A stretch of 24,664 nt of DNA from an uncultured Clostridium sp. (GTDB lineage: Bacteria > Bacillota > Clostridia > Clostridiales > Clostridiaceae), in NCBI GenBank assembly GCA_900539375.1, contig UQBY01000033.1, forward strand, positions 1 to 24,664. Direction: 5' to 3'. A model generated the notes under the pieces. It was not told the origin of the DNA, searched no databases, and saw only the letters and a program-made list of their open reading frames with translations. This document shows positions 16,763 through 24,664 of the stretch, piece by piece; within the stretch, counting starts at the first letter, position 1, and each line of letters begins with the position of its first letter. A program made the translations under genes and the position numbers.

Positions 16763-16806
16763 AAAAAGTTAAATTTTAAGTTTTTTAATTTAAGATTTAG
16801 CTTTTT
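16763..16806 (+). terminator. terminator of the Rpn-family gene
   Basis: aaaaagttaaattttaagtt (16763-16782) pairs with the segment 16787-16806 over 20 positions, three of them G-U. The loop is tttt and the right arm ends in ctttttattttt. Confidence 0.7.
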
Positions 16807-16869
16807 ATTTTTATATAAAAGCTTTTTACCTAGAATATGACAAAAATATATAATTGTTTACAAAATATA

Positions 16870-16898
16870 TTGAATTTTACAACAAGTAAGTGTATTAT
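16870..16898 (+). promoter_or_regulatory. promoter of the Wadjet operon
   Basis: TTGAAT (16870-16875) and TATTAT (16893-16898) are separated by 17 bases, about 30 bases before the ATG of the 32-codon gene. No other good promoter is seen before jetA. Confidence 0.55.
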
Positions 16899-16928
16899 AG
16901 TAGTATAAACCTGTAGGAGATGATTGTT

Positions 16929-17027
16929 ATGAATTATAGAAATAAATGGTTTGATAATAATAAAAGTAATTATGGATGGTATAAATGTGTAAGATGTGGT
17001 AAGAATTTTAGAAGAGGTAAAATATGA
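16929..17027 (+). CDS. 32-residue CxxC mini-protein overlapping jetA
   Basis: A strong ribosome binding site (aggagatgat, 16915-16924) precedes an ATG at 16929. The 32-residue product ends GWYKCVRCGKNFRRGKI, with one CxxC knuckle. Its TGA (17025-17027) overlaps the jetA ATG (17024), which implies translational coupling. The YKCVRCGKNF segment resembles the first half of zinc-binding HNH nucleases, in which an IDH segment should follow; here it is missing. It is either the stump of an HNH gene onto which the Wadjet operon was joined, or a genuine small leader protein. No partner half is visible. Confidence 0.55.
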   Translation: MNYRNKWFDNNKSNYGWYKCVRCGKNFRRGKI

Positions 17028-18439
17028 ATGAATTAAAAATTTTTGATATAGTTCCAGAGGGCTTTTTTACTCCTTTAAGTAGTGGAAATAAGAAAATTTA
17101 TTTGAGTATAATTTCTTTAATTTATAAGCTTGTTCAAAATGGATTGTCTTATGGAATTGATAGAGAAATATTGGTTGAAGAGGTTGAGGATTATTTAAAT
17201 GGAGCAAATGAAGAATTTGATAATGAAGAAATTGGAATTGTAGATGATGAAATAGTTACAAATAATAGGGATAGGGCTAATATTTTTATAAGAAAGCTTA
17301 CTAATTATGGCTGGATATACCCAGAAACTACTAGTGATTATAGGCAAATTATTAATTTTCATGATTATTCTATTGTTATTATTGAGGCTTTAGTGAAGAT
17401 TGTAAATAATGAATCTACTGAGTATCAGGGAAATATTATAGGTATTTATAATATTCTTTATTCTAAAGAAAAAATTAATAGTGGTCTTGTTGTAAAGCAA
17501 ATTTTTAATATTACTAAGGAAATAATGAGTGGATTAAAAAAGTTAAATGCTAATATTAAAAAGTATATAGACAAGTTAACAAAGCAGAAAACTCCCCAAG
17601 AGATTTTAGAGGAGCTTTTTGGTTCTTATGCAAAGGATATTATTGATAAATCTTATCACAGGTTAAAAACTTCAGAAAACATTTCAAGGTATAGACCTCT
17701 TATAATTGAAAAGTTAAATGAAATGGTAATAGATGATAATGTTATTAATGAAGCTAGTGAGTTTTTTGTAACTGAACTTGAGTTAAATTCTTTAGAACAG
17801 GGAAAGGAATTAGTTAAGGATAAAATTTATAGTGTTATTAATTCCTTTGAAGATGTAGATGATATTATAAAGGAAATAGATATTAAACATGCAAAATATA
17901 TAAAAGCAGCTGTTACAAGGGCAAAGTTTCTTTTAAATAATTCTAGAGATATAACAGGAACTATAAAAAGTATATTAGAATACACCTGTGACCAGTATAA
18001 GAATTTAGAATTAAACTTATCTGTTGATTATTTAGAAGAACTTTCAGATTTATTTGTTTTATATTCCTATGATTTTATAGATGAAACTTCATTATATATT
18101 GCAAATGAAGGTAGTAAGTCATTTAAGCCTGAAAAGGTTAACAAAACTTTTATAAGTAAAGAGGAAAGGGAAAGAAAACTTAAAGAATTTAAAACTAATC
18201 AAGAAAAAAGATATTCTCATAAAAAGGTTAATGAAATTGTTAATGAACTTTTAGGTGATAAAAAGATGATTTCTGCCTCTGAAATAGAAGTTAAAACAAT
18301 AGATGATTATATAAAAATAATTTATATAAGATTATTTGGTAGTAATAGTATTTCAGCCTTTAAGGTTAAAGGTAAAAAGTCTTATATAAATAAAAATGGA
18401 TTTAAATTTAAAGATTTTGAAATATGGAGGAAAAATTAA
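17024..18439 (+). CDS. jetA: Wadjet protein JetA
   Basis: This 471-residue, mostly helical protein begins IFDIVPEGFFTPLSSGNKKI, the opening of the JetA family common in Firmicutes (DUF5716-like rather than DUF3375-like, from memory). It is the kleisin-like subunit that bridges the JetC SMC heads in the Wadjet complex, working with JetB, a kite-like subunit. The ATG at 17024 has GAGG at 17014-17017 within the preceding mini-gene. jetB follows after one base. The gene is rich in T- and G-ending codons, while jetD at the end of the operon is A-rich. Identity rests on the opening motif, the size and the strict A-B-C-D order. I cannot assign the Wadjet type with certainty. Confidence 0.88.
   Translation: MNELKIFDIVPEGFFTPLSSGNKKIYLSIISLIYKLVQNGLSYGIDREILVEEVEDYLNGANEEFDNEEIGIVDDEIVTNNRDRANIFIRKLTNYGWIYPETTSDYRQIINFHDYSIVIIEALVKIVNNESTEYQGNIIGIYNILYSKEKINSGLVVKQIFNITKEIMSGLKKLNANIKKYIDKLTKQKTPQEILEELFGSYAKDIIDKSYHRLKTSENISRYRPLIIEKLNEMVIDDNVINEASEFFVTELELNSLEQGKELVKDKIYSVINSFEDVDDIIKEIDIKHAKYIKAAVTRAKFLLNNSRDITGTIKSILEYTCDQYKNLELNLSVDYLEELSDLFVLYSYDFIDETSLYIANEGSKSFKPEKVNKTFISKEERERKLKEFKTNQEKRYSHKKVNEIVNELLGDKKMISASEIEVKTIDDYIKIIYIRLFGSNSISAFKVKGKKSYINKNGFKFKDFEIWRKN
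18426..18430 (+). promoter_or_regulatory. ribosome binding site that decides the jetB start
   Basis: GGAGG lies 10 bases before TTG 18441. The in-frame ATG at 18396 lies deep in jetA and has no such site. Confidence 0.6.
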
Positions 18440-18440
18440 T

Positions 18441-19046
18441 TTGATTTATGATACACTTTCTAATAGAGATAAAGAAAATTTTAAAAGAGTTTGTAATAAG
18501 CTTTTAAGTTATTGTTTATTATGTAAAGCTCAGGAAGAAAATAAAAATGATTATTATTTTATAGAAAATAACAAAGAAGCAATAAATGAATATTTTGCTC
18601 CTCTTGGATATGAAGTGGAAGTTAATAAAAATATTAAAGTAGCTCAGCTTGTAAATACTTTTGGATATAATAAGTATAATTTTAAATTAGTAGAAAGCAT
18701 AACTTTATTAATACTTAGAATATTATATCAAGAAAAAATGCAAGAATTATCATTGTCCCAGCAGGTAGTTGTAGAAGTTGAAGAACTTCAAAATAGATTT
18801 ATTGCTCTTAACTTTAAGGATAGAATTATGGATAAAACATTATTAAGACAAGCTTTAAAAACCTTAAAAAAATATAATATCATAGATACTTTAGATAAAA
18901 ATATGATGCTTGGAAACTCTAGAATTATTGTATATCCAACAATTCAAATGGTAGTAAGAGGAGAAAATGTAGATAAGGTTTATGAAAAACTTGAAACCTA
19001 TAAAAGAAAGGGGGTAAAAGATAATGAAGAAACTGACAGGAATTAG
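18441..19046 (+). CDS. jetB: Wadjet protein JetB
   Basis: The 201-residue protein (start TTG 18441; an in-frame ATG at 18396 would add 15) matches the DUF4194/MukE-like kite subunit by size and position. The second half contains VEVEELQNRFIALNFKD and LLRQALKTLKKYNIIDTLDK, a winged-helix-like arrangement. JetB is known to bind JetA and JetC in the SMC-like complex. It starts one base after jetA and overlaps jetC by 23 bases, showing tight coupling. The sequence alone is weakly conserved, so context carries much of this call. Confidence 0.85.
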   Translation: MIYDTLSNRDKENFKRVCNKLLSYCLLCKAQEENKNDYYFIENNKEAINEYFAPLGYEVEVNKNIKVAQLVNTFGYNKYNFKLVESITLLILRILYQEKMQELSLSQQVVVEVEELQNRFIALNFKDRIMDKTLLRQALKTLKKYNIIDTLDKNMMLGNSRIIVYPTIQMVVRGENVDKVYEKLETYKRKGVKDNEETDRN

Positions 19047-22000
19047 GCTTATTAATTGGCATGCCTTTCAAGATGAAACTATACATATAAATAATTCTGT
19101 TTTGTTAACAGGGGAAAATGGAGTAGGAAAATCTACTATACTAGATGCAATTCAATTTGTTCTTACTTGTTCAAAAAATAATTTTAATAAAGCAGCTAAT
19201 GAAAATTCTAAAAGAAATCTTATAGGTTATGTAAGGTATAAAACAGGTAAAGAAGATAAGGAATATGAAAGAGAAGGTAATGTATCAAGTCATGTTGCCT
19301 TAGAGTTTTATGAAGAATTAAAAAATAATTATTTTATAATAGGTGCAGTAATAGACTCTTCATCTAGCACTTCAGACCCTAAAGTTTTATGGTATAGAAT
19401 GGAAGGAAAAAAGCTTGATGATATAGATTATATTAATAAAGATAATGACCCTTTAGATATATCTAGTTTTAAAACTTATATTAAAGGACTAACAGCAAGA
19501 ATCTTTAATAGAAATACAGATGCTAAAAATGATTTTAAAAATAGATTAGGAAGATTAAATGATAAATTTTTTGAATTATTGCCAAAGTCATTAGCTTTTA
19601 AACCTTTATCTAATGTTAAAGATTTTGTTTATTCTTATATTTTAGAGGAAAAAGAATTAAGTATAGATACTTTAAGAGAAAATATAAGAACCTATAGAAG
19701 TTTTGAAGAATTACTTAATGAGACAAAAGTGCAAATTGAAAGATTAAAAGAAATTAAAAATATATATGAACAATATGATAAAGCAGAAAGAAATATAAAG
19801 CTTCATGAGTATTTAGCCCTAAAAGCAAAGGAAGAAATAACAGAGGAAGAAATTAAAAAAATAAAAAGTTATATAAATAAATATGATGAAAAAATAAGAG
19901 ATTTAGATAGAGAGATAAACTTAGCTGAAAATGAAGTAAGGTCTTATACAGAGAAAATAAATAAATATAATTTAGAATTAGAAGGGAATAAAGAAGTTAA
20001 ATTAATAAATGAATTATCAAAAACTTTAAGGGATTTAGAAAATAAAAAAATAGAAAATAAAAGTAAGTATAATGATTTTAATTTTTTATTAAAAAGTCAA
20101 AGTAAGAGCTTAAAAAAGTTATATGAGGTATTTAAAAACAAAATTGAAATACAAAAACTTTATAATATAATACAAGAAATTAATGAAAATAATTTAGATG
20201 AATTTAAAAGTGTTAATTTAGAGTTAGAAGAAAAAATTAAAAATGAAGATAACAAATTAAGAAATGAAAATGCTAGTAAAAGGCATAAAATAGAGGACCT
20301 AGAAGAGGAACAAAAGAAACTAGAAGGGATTATTGAAAATCTTCAAAAGAGAAAACTTAATTACCCTTATGGAGTAGAAGAACTTAGAGATGAAATAAAA
20401 TTAGAAATGAAAAAGTTAGGAAAAGATGTTACTCCTAAAATATTATGTGAACTTATAGATGTAGTTAACCCAGAGTGGAAAAATGCTGTAGAAGGTTATT
20501 TAAATACTCAAAGATTTTATTTATTAGTTGATGAAGAAGATTTTGATTATTCTTTAAGAATATATGAAAGAAAAAGTAAAGTTAAAAAAATATATTCAAC
20601 AGGGCTTGTAAATTTAAAAGGGTTAGAAAGGTATAGTGAATGTGATAAAAACTCTTTAGCTGAAGTTGTTACTTCAAAAAGTGAAGGCGCAAAAAGATAT
20701 ATTAATATGATTTTAGGAAGGGTTATAAAATGTGACAAAGTAGATGAATTAAAAAATTATAATGTATCAATTACTAAAACCTGCATGACATATCAAAATA
20801 ATGTTGCTAAAAAAATTAATCCTAAAATATATGAAAAACCTTATATAGGTGAAGAGGCATATAAAAAGCAATTAGAAATAGCTAAAGAAAAGTTAGAAAA
20901 AATAAAACTTGAACTTAATACATTAAGAAATGAAGTAAGGGAAAATAATAATGTTTTAAGTTTAATTTCTTCATTGAAACTAGAAAAATTAAGAGAGGAT
21001 TCTTCTATTATAAAGGATTTTAATTTTATAAATTTAGAAATTGAAAAACTTAAAAAAGAAATAAAAGATTTAGAAAAAAATGATAGCTATATGGTTATAC
21101 AGTTAAAAATAGAGGAATTAAATAAACAGAAAATAGAAATACTTAATAAACAAAGAAGAATTGATGATGAAAAGGTGAAAATATTATCTAGAAGAAATAG
21201 TGATGAAGAAAAGTTAAAATATAAGGAAAAAGAAAAAATAATAAATACAAAAAATATTCAAGATAAAATAGATGAATTTGGTTCAATAGCTATTGAGGGT
21301 AAGGAAAGATATGAAAATGAGAGAAAGGAAAAATCTGTAGAAACTATTTTAGCTAACTTTTCAACTTCAAGAGAAAAATATATTACAAAACAAATAAACT
21401 TAGAAAACAAGCTAAAGGAAAGCCAAAGAGAATATAACAATGAATATGATTTAGGGGCAGAGGTTAGTGTTAGTGGAATGAAAACTTTTTTAGCAGAGTT
21501 AGAAAAGTTAGAAAAATCAAAGATAGTAGAATATGATGAAAAGGTTAAAAAAGCAAAAAAGGATGCTGAGGAAGAATTTAAACAACATTTTATTGCTAGA
21601 ATACAAGAAAATATATTAAATGCTAAAAAAGAATTTAAAGACCTTAATAAAGAGTTACAAGATATTCCTTTTGGTGAAGAAGAATATGAATTTAAAATAG
21701 GTAAGGGAAAAGAAAATAAAGAGTATTATGATATGATTATGGATGAAGAAAATATTGGAGAGGGATTTAATTTATTTTCTATTTCCTATGAATCTAAACA
21801 TAAAGAACTTTTAAATGAGTTATTTGATAAACTTACTATGGATGATGAAAATAATGAAAATGAATTAAAAAAGCTTACTGATTATAGAAATTATATGAGC
21901 TATGATATTTCTGTAAATTACAAAGATGGCTCAAATGCTTTATTTTCTAAAATATGTAGAGAAAAAAGTGGAGGAGAAACTCAAACACCATATTATGTAG

Positions 22001-22272
22001 CAATGGCAGCTTCTTTTATGCAGCTTTATAGAGGAGGAATATCCTCTGATTCTATAGGTCTGATTTTATTTGATGAAGCTTTTGATAAGATGGATGATGC
22101 AAGAATAATTTCTACAATGAAATTCTTTAATAAACTTAATTTACAACTTATAATTGCAGCTCCACCTCAAAAAATAGAGCCAATTGCACCATATGTAAAT
22201 ACTACTTTACTTGTAATGAAAGTAGGTAATTTTGGTATAGTTGAGGACTATGAGACAAATGAGAAATTATAA
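19024..22272 (+). CDS. jetC: Wadjet protein JetC, SMC-like ATPase
   Basis: The 1082-residue protein is an SMC/MukB-type ATPase. The N-terminal head holds Walker A GENGVGKST (K36). A coiled coil runs from about 230 to 450, a hinge-like globular part lies at about 450-620, and a second coil runs back to about 930. The C-terminal head has the signature KSGGETQTP (981-989) and Walker B LILFDEAFD (D1017-E1018). JetC is known to form the motor that extrudes DNA loops and identifies small circular DNA for cleavage by JetD. The start has AAGGGGG at 19008-19014 and overlaps jetB. It overlaps the jetD start by 14 bases. All catalytic motifs are intact, so the protein should be active. Confidence 0.93.
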   Translation: MKKLTGIRLINWHAFQDETIHINNSVLLTGENGVGKSTILDAIQFVLTCSKNNFNKAANENSKRNLIGYVRYKTGKEDKEYEREGNVSSHVALEFYEELKNNYFIIGAVIDSSSSTSDPKVLWYRMEGKKLDDIDYINKDNDPLDISSFKTYIKGLTARIFNRNTDAKNDFKNRLGRLNDKFFELLPKSLAFKPLSNVKDFVYSYILEEKELSIDTLRENIRTYRSFEELLNETKVQIERLKEIKNIYEQYDKAERNIKLHEYLALKAKEEITEEEIKKIKSYINKYDEKIRDLDREINLAENEVRSYTEKINKYNLELEGNKEVKLINELSKTLRDLENKKIENKSKYNDFNFLLKSQSKSLKKLYEVFKNKIEIQKLYNIIQEINENNLDEFKSVNLELEEKIKNEDNKLRNENASKRHKIEDLEEEQKKLEGIIENLQKRKLNYPYGVEELRDEIKLEMKKLGKDVTPKILCELIDVVNPEWKNAVEGYLNTQRFYLLVDEEDFDYSLRIYERKSKVKKIYSTGLVNLKGLERYSECDKNSLAEVVTSKSEGAKRYINMILGRVIKCDKVDELKNYNVSITKTCMTYQNNVAKKINPKIYEKPYIGEEAYKKQLEIAKEKLEKIKLELNTLRNEVRENNNVLSLISSLKLEKLREDSSIIKDFNFINLEIEKLKKEIKDLEKNDSYMVIQLKIEELNKQKIEILNKQRRIDDEKVKILSRRNSDEEKLKYKEKEKIINTKNIQDKIDEFGSIAIEGKERYENERKEKSVETILANFSTSREKYITKQINLENKLKESQREYNNEYDLGAEVSVSGMKTFLAELEKLEKSKIVEYDEKVKKAKKDAEEEFKQHFIARIQENILNAKKEFKDLNKELQDIPFGEEEYEFKIGKGKENKEYYDMIMDEENIGEGFNLFSISYESKHKELLNELFDKLTMDDENNENELKKLTDYRNYMSYDISVNYKDGSNALFSKICREKSGGETQTPYYVAMAASFMQLYRGGISSDSIGLILFDEAFDKMDDARIISTMKFFNKLNLQLIIAAPPQKIEPIAPYVNTTLLVMKVGNFGIVEDYETNEKL

Positions 22273-23446
22273 AATATTTATATTAAATAAATTAATAGAT
22301 TCCTATGAAAATAGTGTTTTATATAAAGGTGAGTCAAAACGTGATAATAAAATATATTTTAAATTTACAATAAAAAATATAAAGGATTATTTTAATGAAT
22401 TAGACTATGAACTAAAAGAAGAAATTGATATAGCATGTAATCAAATGGAATCAGAAAACTTTATAAAAATATATAAAAAATCAGGATTAAATAATCACTT
22501 GATAGATAAGGTTGAACTTAACTTAGATAATTTAGAGAATATATATACTTTTCTTAAAAGAAAGAAAAAAGAGCAAAAAGAAAATGAAGTAATAGATATA
22601 GTAAATAAATATACTAATGAAGAAAATATTTTAGGAGAATTTGCAAGATATATAAGCTCTAAACTACATGAAAAAGCATCAGTTAAAAAATATTTAGATA
22701 TAGAAAATATAAAAGAATGTAAAGATATTTTTAATGGACTAAAAAACCTTATAAATCAAAAAGAAGAGATATTTATAAGAAACTTTTCAGTAAGAGTATA
22801 TGGTGATTCAAAAAGATATGAAGCTATAGAAGGAAAGGTAAAAAAGATTTTAAAAGACTTTTCAAAAGAGGAATATACATTTGAATACAATATAATTAAA
22901 AATTATACATATGTATATTTTAAAGGAAATATTACATTAAAAATAAAAGAAACCTTTATAAATGCTAATAACTTTATAGGAGGTATAGCAATAAGCTCTA
23001 AAGATATAGAAAACATTGAATATATAAAAGTAAATGGAGACAAGCTTATAACAATAGAAAACCTTACATCCTTTAATAACTATGAAGATAAAAATGCAGC
23101 AACAATCTATTTAGGTGGCTATCATAATTCTGTAAGACAAAAAATGCTAACAAAGATATATGAAAACAATAAAGAAATAAAATACTATCATTTTGGAGAT
23201 ATAGATGTAGGAGGATTTAAAATTCTTGTTCATTTAATTTCAAAAACAGGAATTAAATTTATTCCTCTAAATATGGATGAAGACACATTAATTAAAAATA
23301 TTAAATATGCAAAAGATTTAACACAAAATGATATTAAAGAAATTAATAGATTATTAGATAAAGAAGAATTTAGTGAATATTATAATATATTAACCTCTAT
23401 CCTAAAAAAAGGAAAGAAATTAGAACAAGAAATTGTTAACATATAA
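22259..23446 (+). CDS. jetD: Wadjet protein JetD, TOPRIM nuclease subunit
   Basis: The protein of about 395 residues ends in a TOPRIM-like DUF2220 domain: ITIENLTSFNNYE (E267) and YHFGDIDVGGFKIL (D314, D316), the acidic metal-binding set of JetD. The N-terminal half is charged and probably an arm for binding JetC and DNA. JetD is known to cleave plasmid DNA after JetABC loop extrusion stalls. The start is uncertain: ATG 22259 and ATG 22250 are both in frame, with gagg at 22243-22246; both overlap jetC. It is A- and C-rich compared with jetA. With intact catalytic residues and all four genes present, the Wadjet system looks complete. Confidence 0.9.
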   Translation: MRNYKIFILNKLIDSYENSVLYKGESKRDNKIYFKFTIKNIKDYFNELDYELKEEIDIACNQMESENFIKIYKKSGLNNHLIDKVELNLDNLENIYTFLKRKKKEQKENEVIDIVNKYTNEENILGEFARYISSKLHEKASVKKYLDIENIKECKDIFNGLKNLINQKEEIFIRNFSVRVYGDSKRYEAIEGKVKKILKDFSKEEYTFEYNIIKNYTYVYFKGNITLKIKETFINANNFIGGIAISSKDIENIEYIKVNGDKLITIENLTSFNNYEDKNAATIYLGGYHNSVRQKMLTKIYENNKEIKYYHFGDIDVGGFKILVHLISKTGIKFIPLNMDEDTLIKNIKYAKDLTQNDIKEINRLLDKEEFSEYYNILTSILKKGKKLEQEIVNI

Positions 23447-23485
23447 TGTATATAAAATGATTAAAAATAAAGTTAATGAATCTTT

Positions 23486-23490
23486 AGGAG
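23486..23490 (+). promoter_or_regulatory. ribosome binding site that decides the start of the 291-residue protein
   Basis: AGGAG lies 11 bases before ATG 23502. The earlier in-frame starts at 23433 and 23457 overlap or abut jetD without such a site. Confidence 0.55.
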
Positions 23491-23501
23491 AAAAAAACAT
23501 A

Positions 23502-24377
23502 ATGAAAGAAAAGTTATTATATGATATGACAGATGCAGAGAATGCAATAGAATCATTAAGTAAATTTTTGAATATAGGAAAAATAGAACTCTTTAGTTTT
23601 ATATCTATAAGAGCTGATCAAGACATAATAGATTATAATAAAACTTATGAAGAACTTATTTTGGAGTTTGATATAGATATTAATGAATTAAGTATTGATA
23701 ATATTGAAATTAAGTCTATTCATGTAACTACTGGAGATGATAATGGATATTCAATAAGAGAAAAAGGACTATTGAATCTTCAACAATCATTAAAACAAAA
23801 TACACCATTAAGAAAATTTTTGCTTAAAAGAGATATAAGAATTGATGTTGAAAGTAATTTGATTTATTTTAAAGATAATAAATTAGTTATAGTAAATGAT
23901 ACAAGTGATTATAGAGGTAATAAGAATTATGTTTATAAAAAGTTATATAAAGATTATGGAATTAATGGATTCATTTATAATAATGAACCCCTAAAATATG
24001 AAGGGAATGTAGCTAATAGACCTGAATTTATTTATAATATTAGCAAAATGTTGAAATGCAGTAATCTTGAAAAAGAGTGGGAAAGAGAGAATAAACAATG
24101 CTATACAGTTGAATATAAATATCCACATGAAAAATTATCATGGATTAATTTAGCTTTAAATAGAGAAGATAAATATGAAATAGAAGATAATAGAAAACTT
24201 TATATTAAGTTATGGCTTATAAAACAAGCTATAAAAGTAATAATATATGATATTATGAATTTTGGAAAACTTGAAATAATATCTTACTTAAAGTTAGACG
24301 AAAATATACCAAGCCAAGATATTATAAGTATTATAAATACAACTAAAGAACGAAATAATTTAAAATTAAAAAGATGA
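23502..24377 (+). CDS. unrecognised protein following the Wadjet operon
   Basis: I do not recognise this 291-residue protein. It starts at ATG 23502, 55 bases after jetD on the same strand and with no terminator between, so it may be read with the operon. It has no signal peptide or membrane segment. Residues 74-91 read HVTTGDDNGYSIREKGLL, a pattern of H-x-T-T followed by I-x3-G-L-L, which resembles the first motif of ADP-ribosyltransferase-like folds such as DarT and Tpt1. A later stretch reads NGFIYNNEPLKYEGNVANRP and continues EFI. The C-terminal third is lysine-rich and helical. An ART-like enzyme or an accessory defence protein is a guess from motifs and location only. Confidence 0.55.
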   Translation: MKEKLLYDMTDAENAIESLSKFLNIGKIELFSFISIRADQDIIDYNKTYEELILEFDIDINELSIDNIEIKSIHVTTGDDNGYSIREKGLLNLQQSLKQNTPLRKFLLKRDIRIDVESNLIYFKDNKLVIVNDTSDYRGNKNYVYKKLYKDYGINGFIYNNEPLKYEGNVANRPEFIYNISKMLKCSNLEKEWERENKQCYTVEYKYPHEKLSWINLALNREDKYEIEDNRKLYIKLWLIKQAIKVIIYDIMNFGKLEIISYLKLDENIPSQDIISIINTTKERNNLKLKR

Positions 24378-24543
24378 AATTATTTTTAGTATTTTCTTTA
24401 AAATTATTCCATTAAGTGTATTGGATAACAAATTATATTTTTTATAATAAAAAAGCATAATATCTTATTAGCAAGCGATAGAGCCAAGCCCTTTGACTTA
24501 GAACTCTAAAGGCAAAGAAAATTACTAGTGACAAGTACAACAT
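24378..24543. other. intergenic region after the 291-residue gene
   Basis: No gene is seen. It contains an AT-rich palindrome (attata tttttt tataat, around 24433-24450) and a possible hairpin between gcccttt (about 24498) and aaaggc (about 24510). The segment from about 24515 on begins to resemble the region upstream of the first Rpn gene. Confidence 0.35.
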
Positions 24544-24577
24544 AAGCTATATTTGAAAGAGTATGGCTTTTTGTTTT
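24544..24577 (+). terminator. terminator ahead of the second Rpn leader
   Basis: aagctata (24544-24551) pairs with tatggctt (24562-24569) with one G-U pair, followed by ttttgtttt. It would end transcription from the Wadjet side. Confidence 0.55.
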
Positions 24578-24663
24578 GAAAAGGATTATTTTCAGAAAAT
24601 TACAATAAATTCATTTTACATAAAAGAAATAATAATATATAATTGAAGTGAAAAAATAAATAG
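24566..24663 (+). repeat. right copy of the 97-bp direct repeat (Rpn promoter/leader)
   Basis: This copy matches 15650-15746 with one inserted A and two substitutions. TTGAAA (24576-24581) and TACAAT (24601-24606) form the promoter, with a 19-base spacer. The window ends where the ribosome binding site of a second Rpn-like gene would lie. Confidence 0.88.
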
Positions 24664-24664
24664 A

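Noticed and set aside
18396..18440. ATG at 18396 as the jetB start
   Set aside because: It lies inside jetA without a binding site; GGAGG at 18426 serves TTG 18441.
1..24664. RNA genes, integrase, relaxase or transposase genes
   Set aside because: I read both strands for them and saw no tRNA- or rRNA-like sequence and no recognisable recombinase, relaxase or transposase motifs. Mobility is therefore inferred only from repeats, codon use and the replication-like gene.

Overview
The DNA is very AT-rich (well under one third G+C by eye). It uses AGA for almost all arginines, AGGAGG-type ribosome binding sites and frequent TTG starts. With the protein families present, this points to a low-GC Firmicute, most likely a Clostridium-like species. 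This is inference; no rRNA, tRNA or housekeeping gene is present to confirm it. All the large genes lie on the + strand, and nearly all belong to families tied to phage or plasmid defence or to mobile DNA, so the window reads as a layered defence island.

Region 1 (1-10744) holds a PAPS-reductase-like PP-loop protein with two zinc ribbons and a ferredoxin domain (122-1900). A 1.4 kb stretch of decayed genes follows, then a 1625-residue NACHT/STAND-type NTPase with a long helical solenoid and a PLD-like HDR...GGSIN module at its C-terminus (3301-8178), then a SF2 helicase with an N-terminal PLD-like nuclease domain (8255-10744). This block matches no named system I recognise. The NACHT-solenoid-PLD protein is the best candidate here for an undescribed defence protein.

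Region 2 (about 10960-14312) is a Gabija system, GajA plus GajB. It uses CGN arginine codons far more often than the helicase and Wadjet genes beside it, and an 11-base direct repeat (tttagtgtcca) flanks it, so it looks like a separately acquired cassette.

Region 3 (about 14380-15580) is a plasmid-like module: a small ribbon-helix-helix protein on the - strand, divergent from a HTH replication-initiator-like protein, with well-formed promoters between them.

Region 4 (15650-24664) begins with a frameshifted Rpn-family nuclease gene. It continues with a complete Wadjet operon (JetA, JetB, JetC, JetD), preceded by a 32-codon CxxC mini-gene whose stop overlaps the jetA start. An unrecognised 291-residue protein follows. 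The window ends in a near-perfect copy (about 97 bp) of the Rpn promoter/leader, so a second Rpn-like gene probably starts just past the right edge, and the Wadjet block lies between direct repeats.

Functionally, Gabija (anti-phage nicking) and Wadjet (SMC-like detection and cleavage of small circular DNA) are well described. The PP-loop protein, NACHT-PLD protein, PLD-helicase and 291-residue protein are plausible further defence components whose roles I infer only from domains and location.
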